The translations under genes and the position numbers were made by a program. The notes beneath the pieces are model-generated. The model was not told the origin of the DNA and made no database searches. It worked only from the letters and a program-made list of their open reading frames with translations. 58,921 nucleotides of DNA from an uncultured Bacilli bacterium (GTDB lineage Bacteria > Bacillota_I > Bacilli_A > RF39 > UBA660): assembly GCA_934102355.1 (NCBI GenBank), contig CAKOSO010000006.1:1-58921 (forward strand). Reading direction: 5' to 3'. Shown here piece by piece: positions 58,833-58,921 of this stretch (positions are counted from its first letter, which is position 1; every line of letters starts with the position of its first letter).

Positions 58833-58921
58833 ATGAATAAAGATAAAAAAAATAAAACAATTAGGATATTATTAACAACAATAGCAATTTTAATGCTTTT
58901 ATTTGCGGGCTATGGATACGC
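58833..58921 (+). CDS. Start of an exported or membrane protein, cut by window end
   Basis: The ATG at 58833 has AAAGGA upstream. The 29 visible residues are MNKDKKNKTIRILLTTIAIL followed by MLLFAGYGY, a basic N-region and hydrophobic helix typical of a signal peptide or anchor. The rest is outside the window, so nothing further can be said. Confidence 0.65.
   Translation, partial: MNKDKKNKTIRILLTTIAILMLLFAGYGY

Overview
The window is a very AT-rich chromosomal segment with a Bacilli gene repertoire and standard stop codons. TAA dominates, TAG is common, and TGA closes at least two genes (the STAS gene at 15471 and the small minus-strand gene at 46440). Gene content points to a low-GC Firmicutes lineage related to Bacilli with reduced genomes, of the uncultured gut Erysipelotrichia/RF39/RFN20 kind (inference). 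The evidence is Bacillus-type orthologues (RuvAB, QueA-Tgt, YlbD/YlbE/YlbJ/YlbL-like, YmfF/YmfH with EF-P, an RNase J2-like protein, SpoVS, SpoIIIAH, GerE, GerM) together with tandem type IV-like pilins and a BspA-type surface protein.

Layout. 1-5.3 kb: the 3' end of a BspA-like leucine-rich-repeat surface protein, a TetR regulator divergent from a DUF308 membrane protein, and an ER-type (SipW-like) signal peptidase paired with a membrane protein. 5.3-9.2 kb: ruvA-ruvB-queA-tgt. 9.2-12.8 kb: two tandem paralogous long sigma-70-like proteins, each behind a nearly identical 62-bp leader. 12.9-20.5 kb: proS, a WG-repeat-like gene, a SpoIIAA-like STAS gene overlapping a SigF-like sigma gene with no SpoIIAB between them, pcrA and priA. 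20.5-25.5 kb: a ComGA/PilB-type ATPase divergent from two pseudopilin genes, then ylbJ and a Lon-like PDZ protease. 25.6-27.4 kb: a small unknown gene, two tRNAs, and a stretch lacking intact genes that holds two related structured-RNA candidates, a loop-complementary third hairpin and a decayed DUF488-like gene. 27.4-35.3 kb: a transglutaminase-like protein, a CFI-box protein, a MazG-like pyrophosphatase, anchored proteins, an SsbB-like protein, an XRE regulator, a nucleoside phosphorylase and a degenerate RNase J. 35.4-42.2 kb: ftsK, deoD, the YmfF/YmfH pair and a low-complexity membrane protein. 42.2-45.5 kb: spoVS-ylbD-ylbE, then a cluster of pilin genes. 45.5-51.7 kb: nfo, a DUF2624-like gene, a class B PBP, rpmG, efp, spoIIIAH, gerE, gerM and tRNA-Arg/Pro. 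51.8-58.9 kb: an orphan MvaI/BcnI-like nuclease, a third giant sigma-like protein followed by a TPR-like gene, dgt, rplS, lepB and the start of one more gene.

Themes. (i) A family of modular sigma-70-like proteins: an N-terminal domain, a sigma 2-3-4 core, and one to three C-terminal modules that resemble region 4.1. Three members are here and differ at promoter-contact residues; this is the best candidate for an undescribed system. (ii) An eroded or rewired sporulation programme: SpoIIAA-SigF without SpoIIAB, and spoIIIAH alone beside efp, but SpoVS, YlbD/E/J, GerE and GerM retained. (iii) A pilus or competence-type secretion system split over two loci. (iv) A gene-poor, tRNA-linked region with paralogous structured RNAs. 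All starts were chosen by ribosome-binding-site spacing; functions are from motifs and remembered family features, with no database search.
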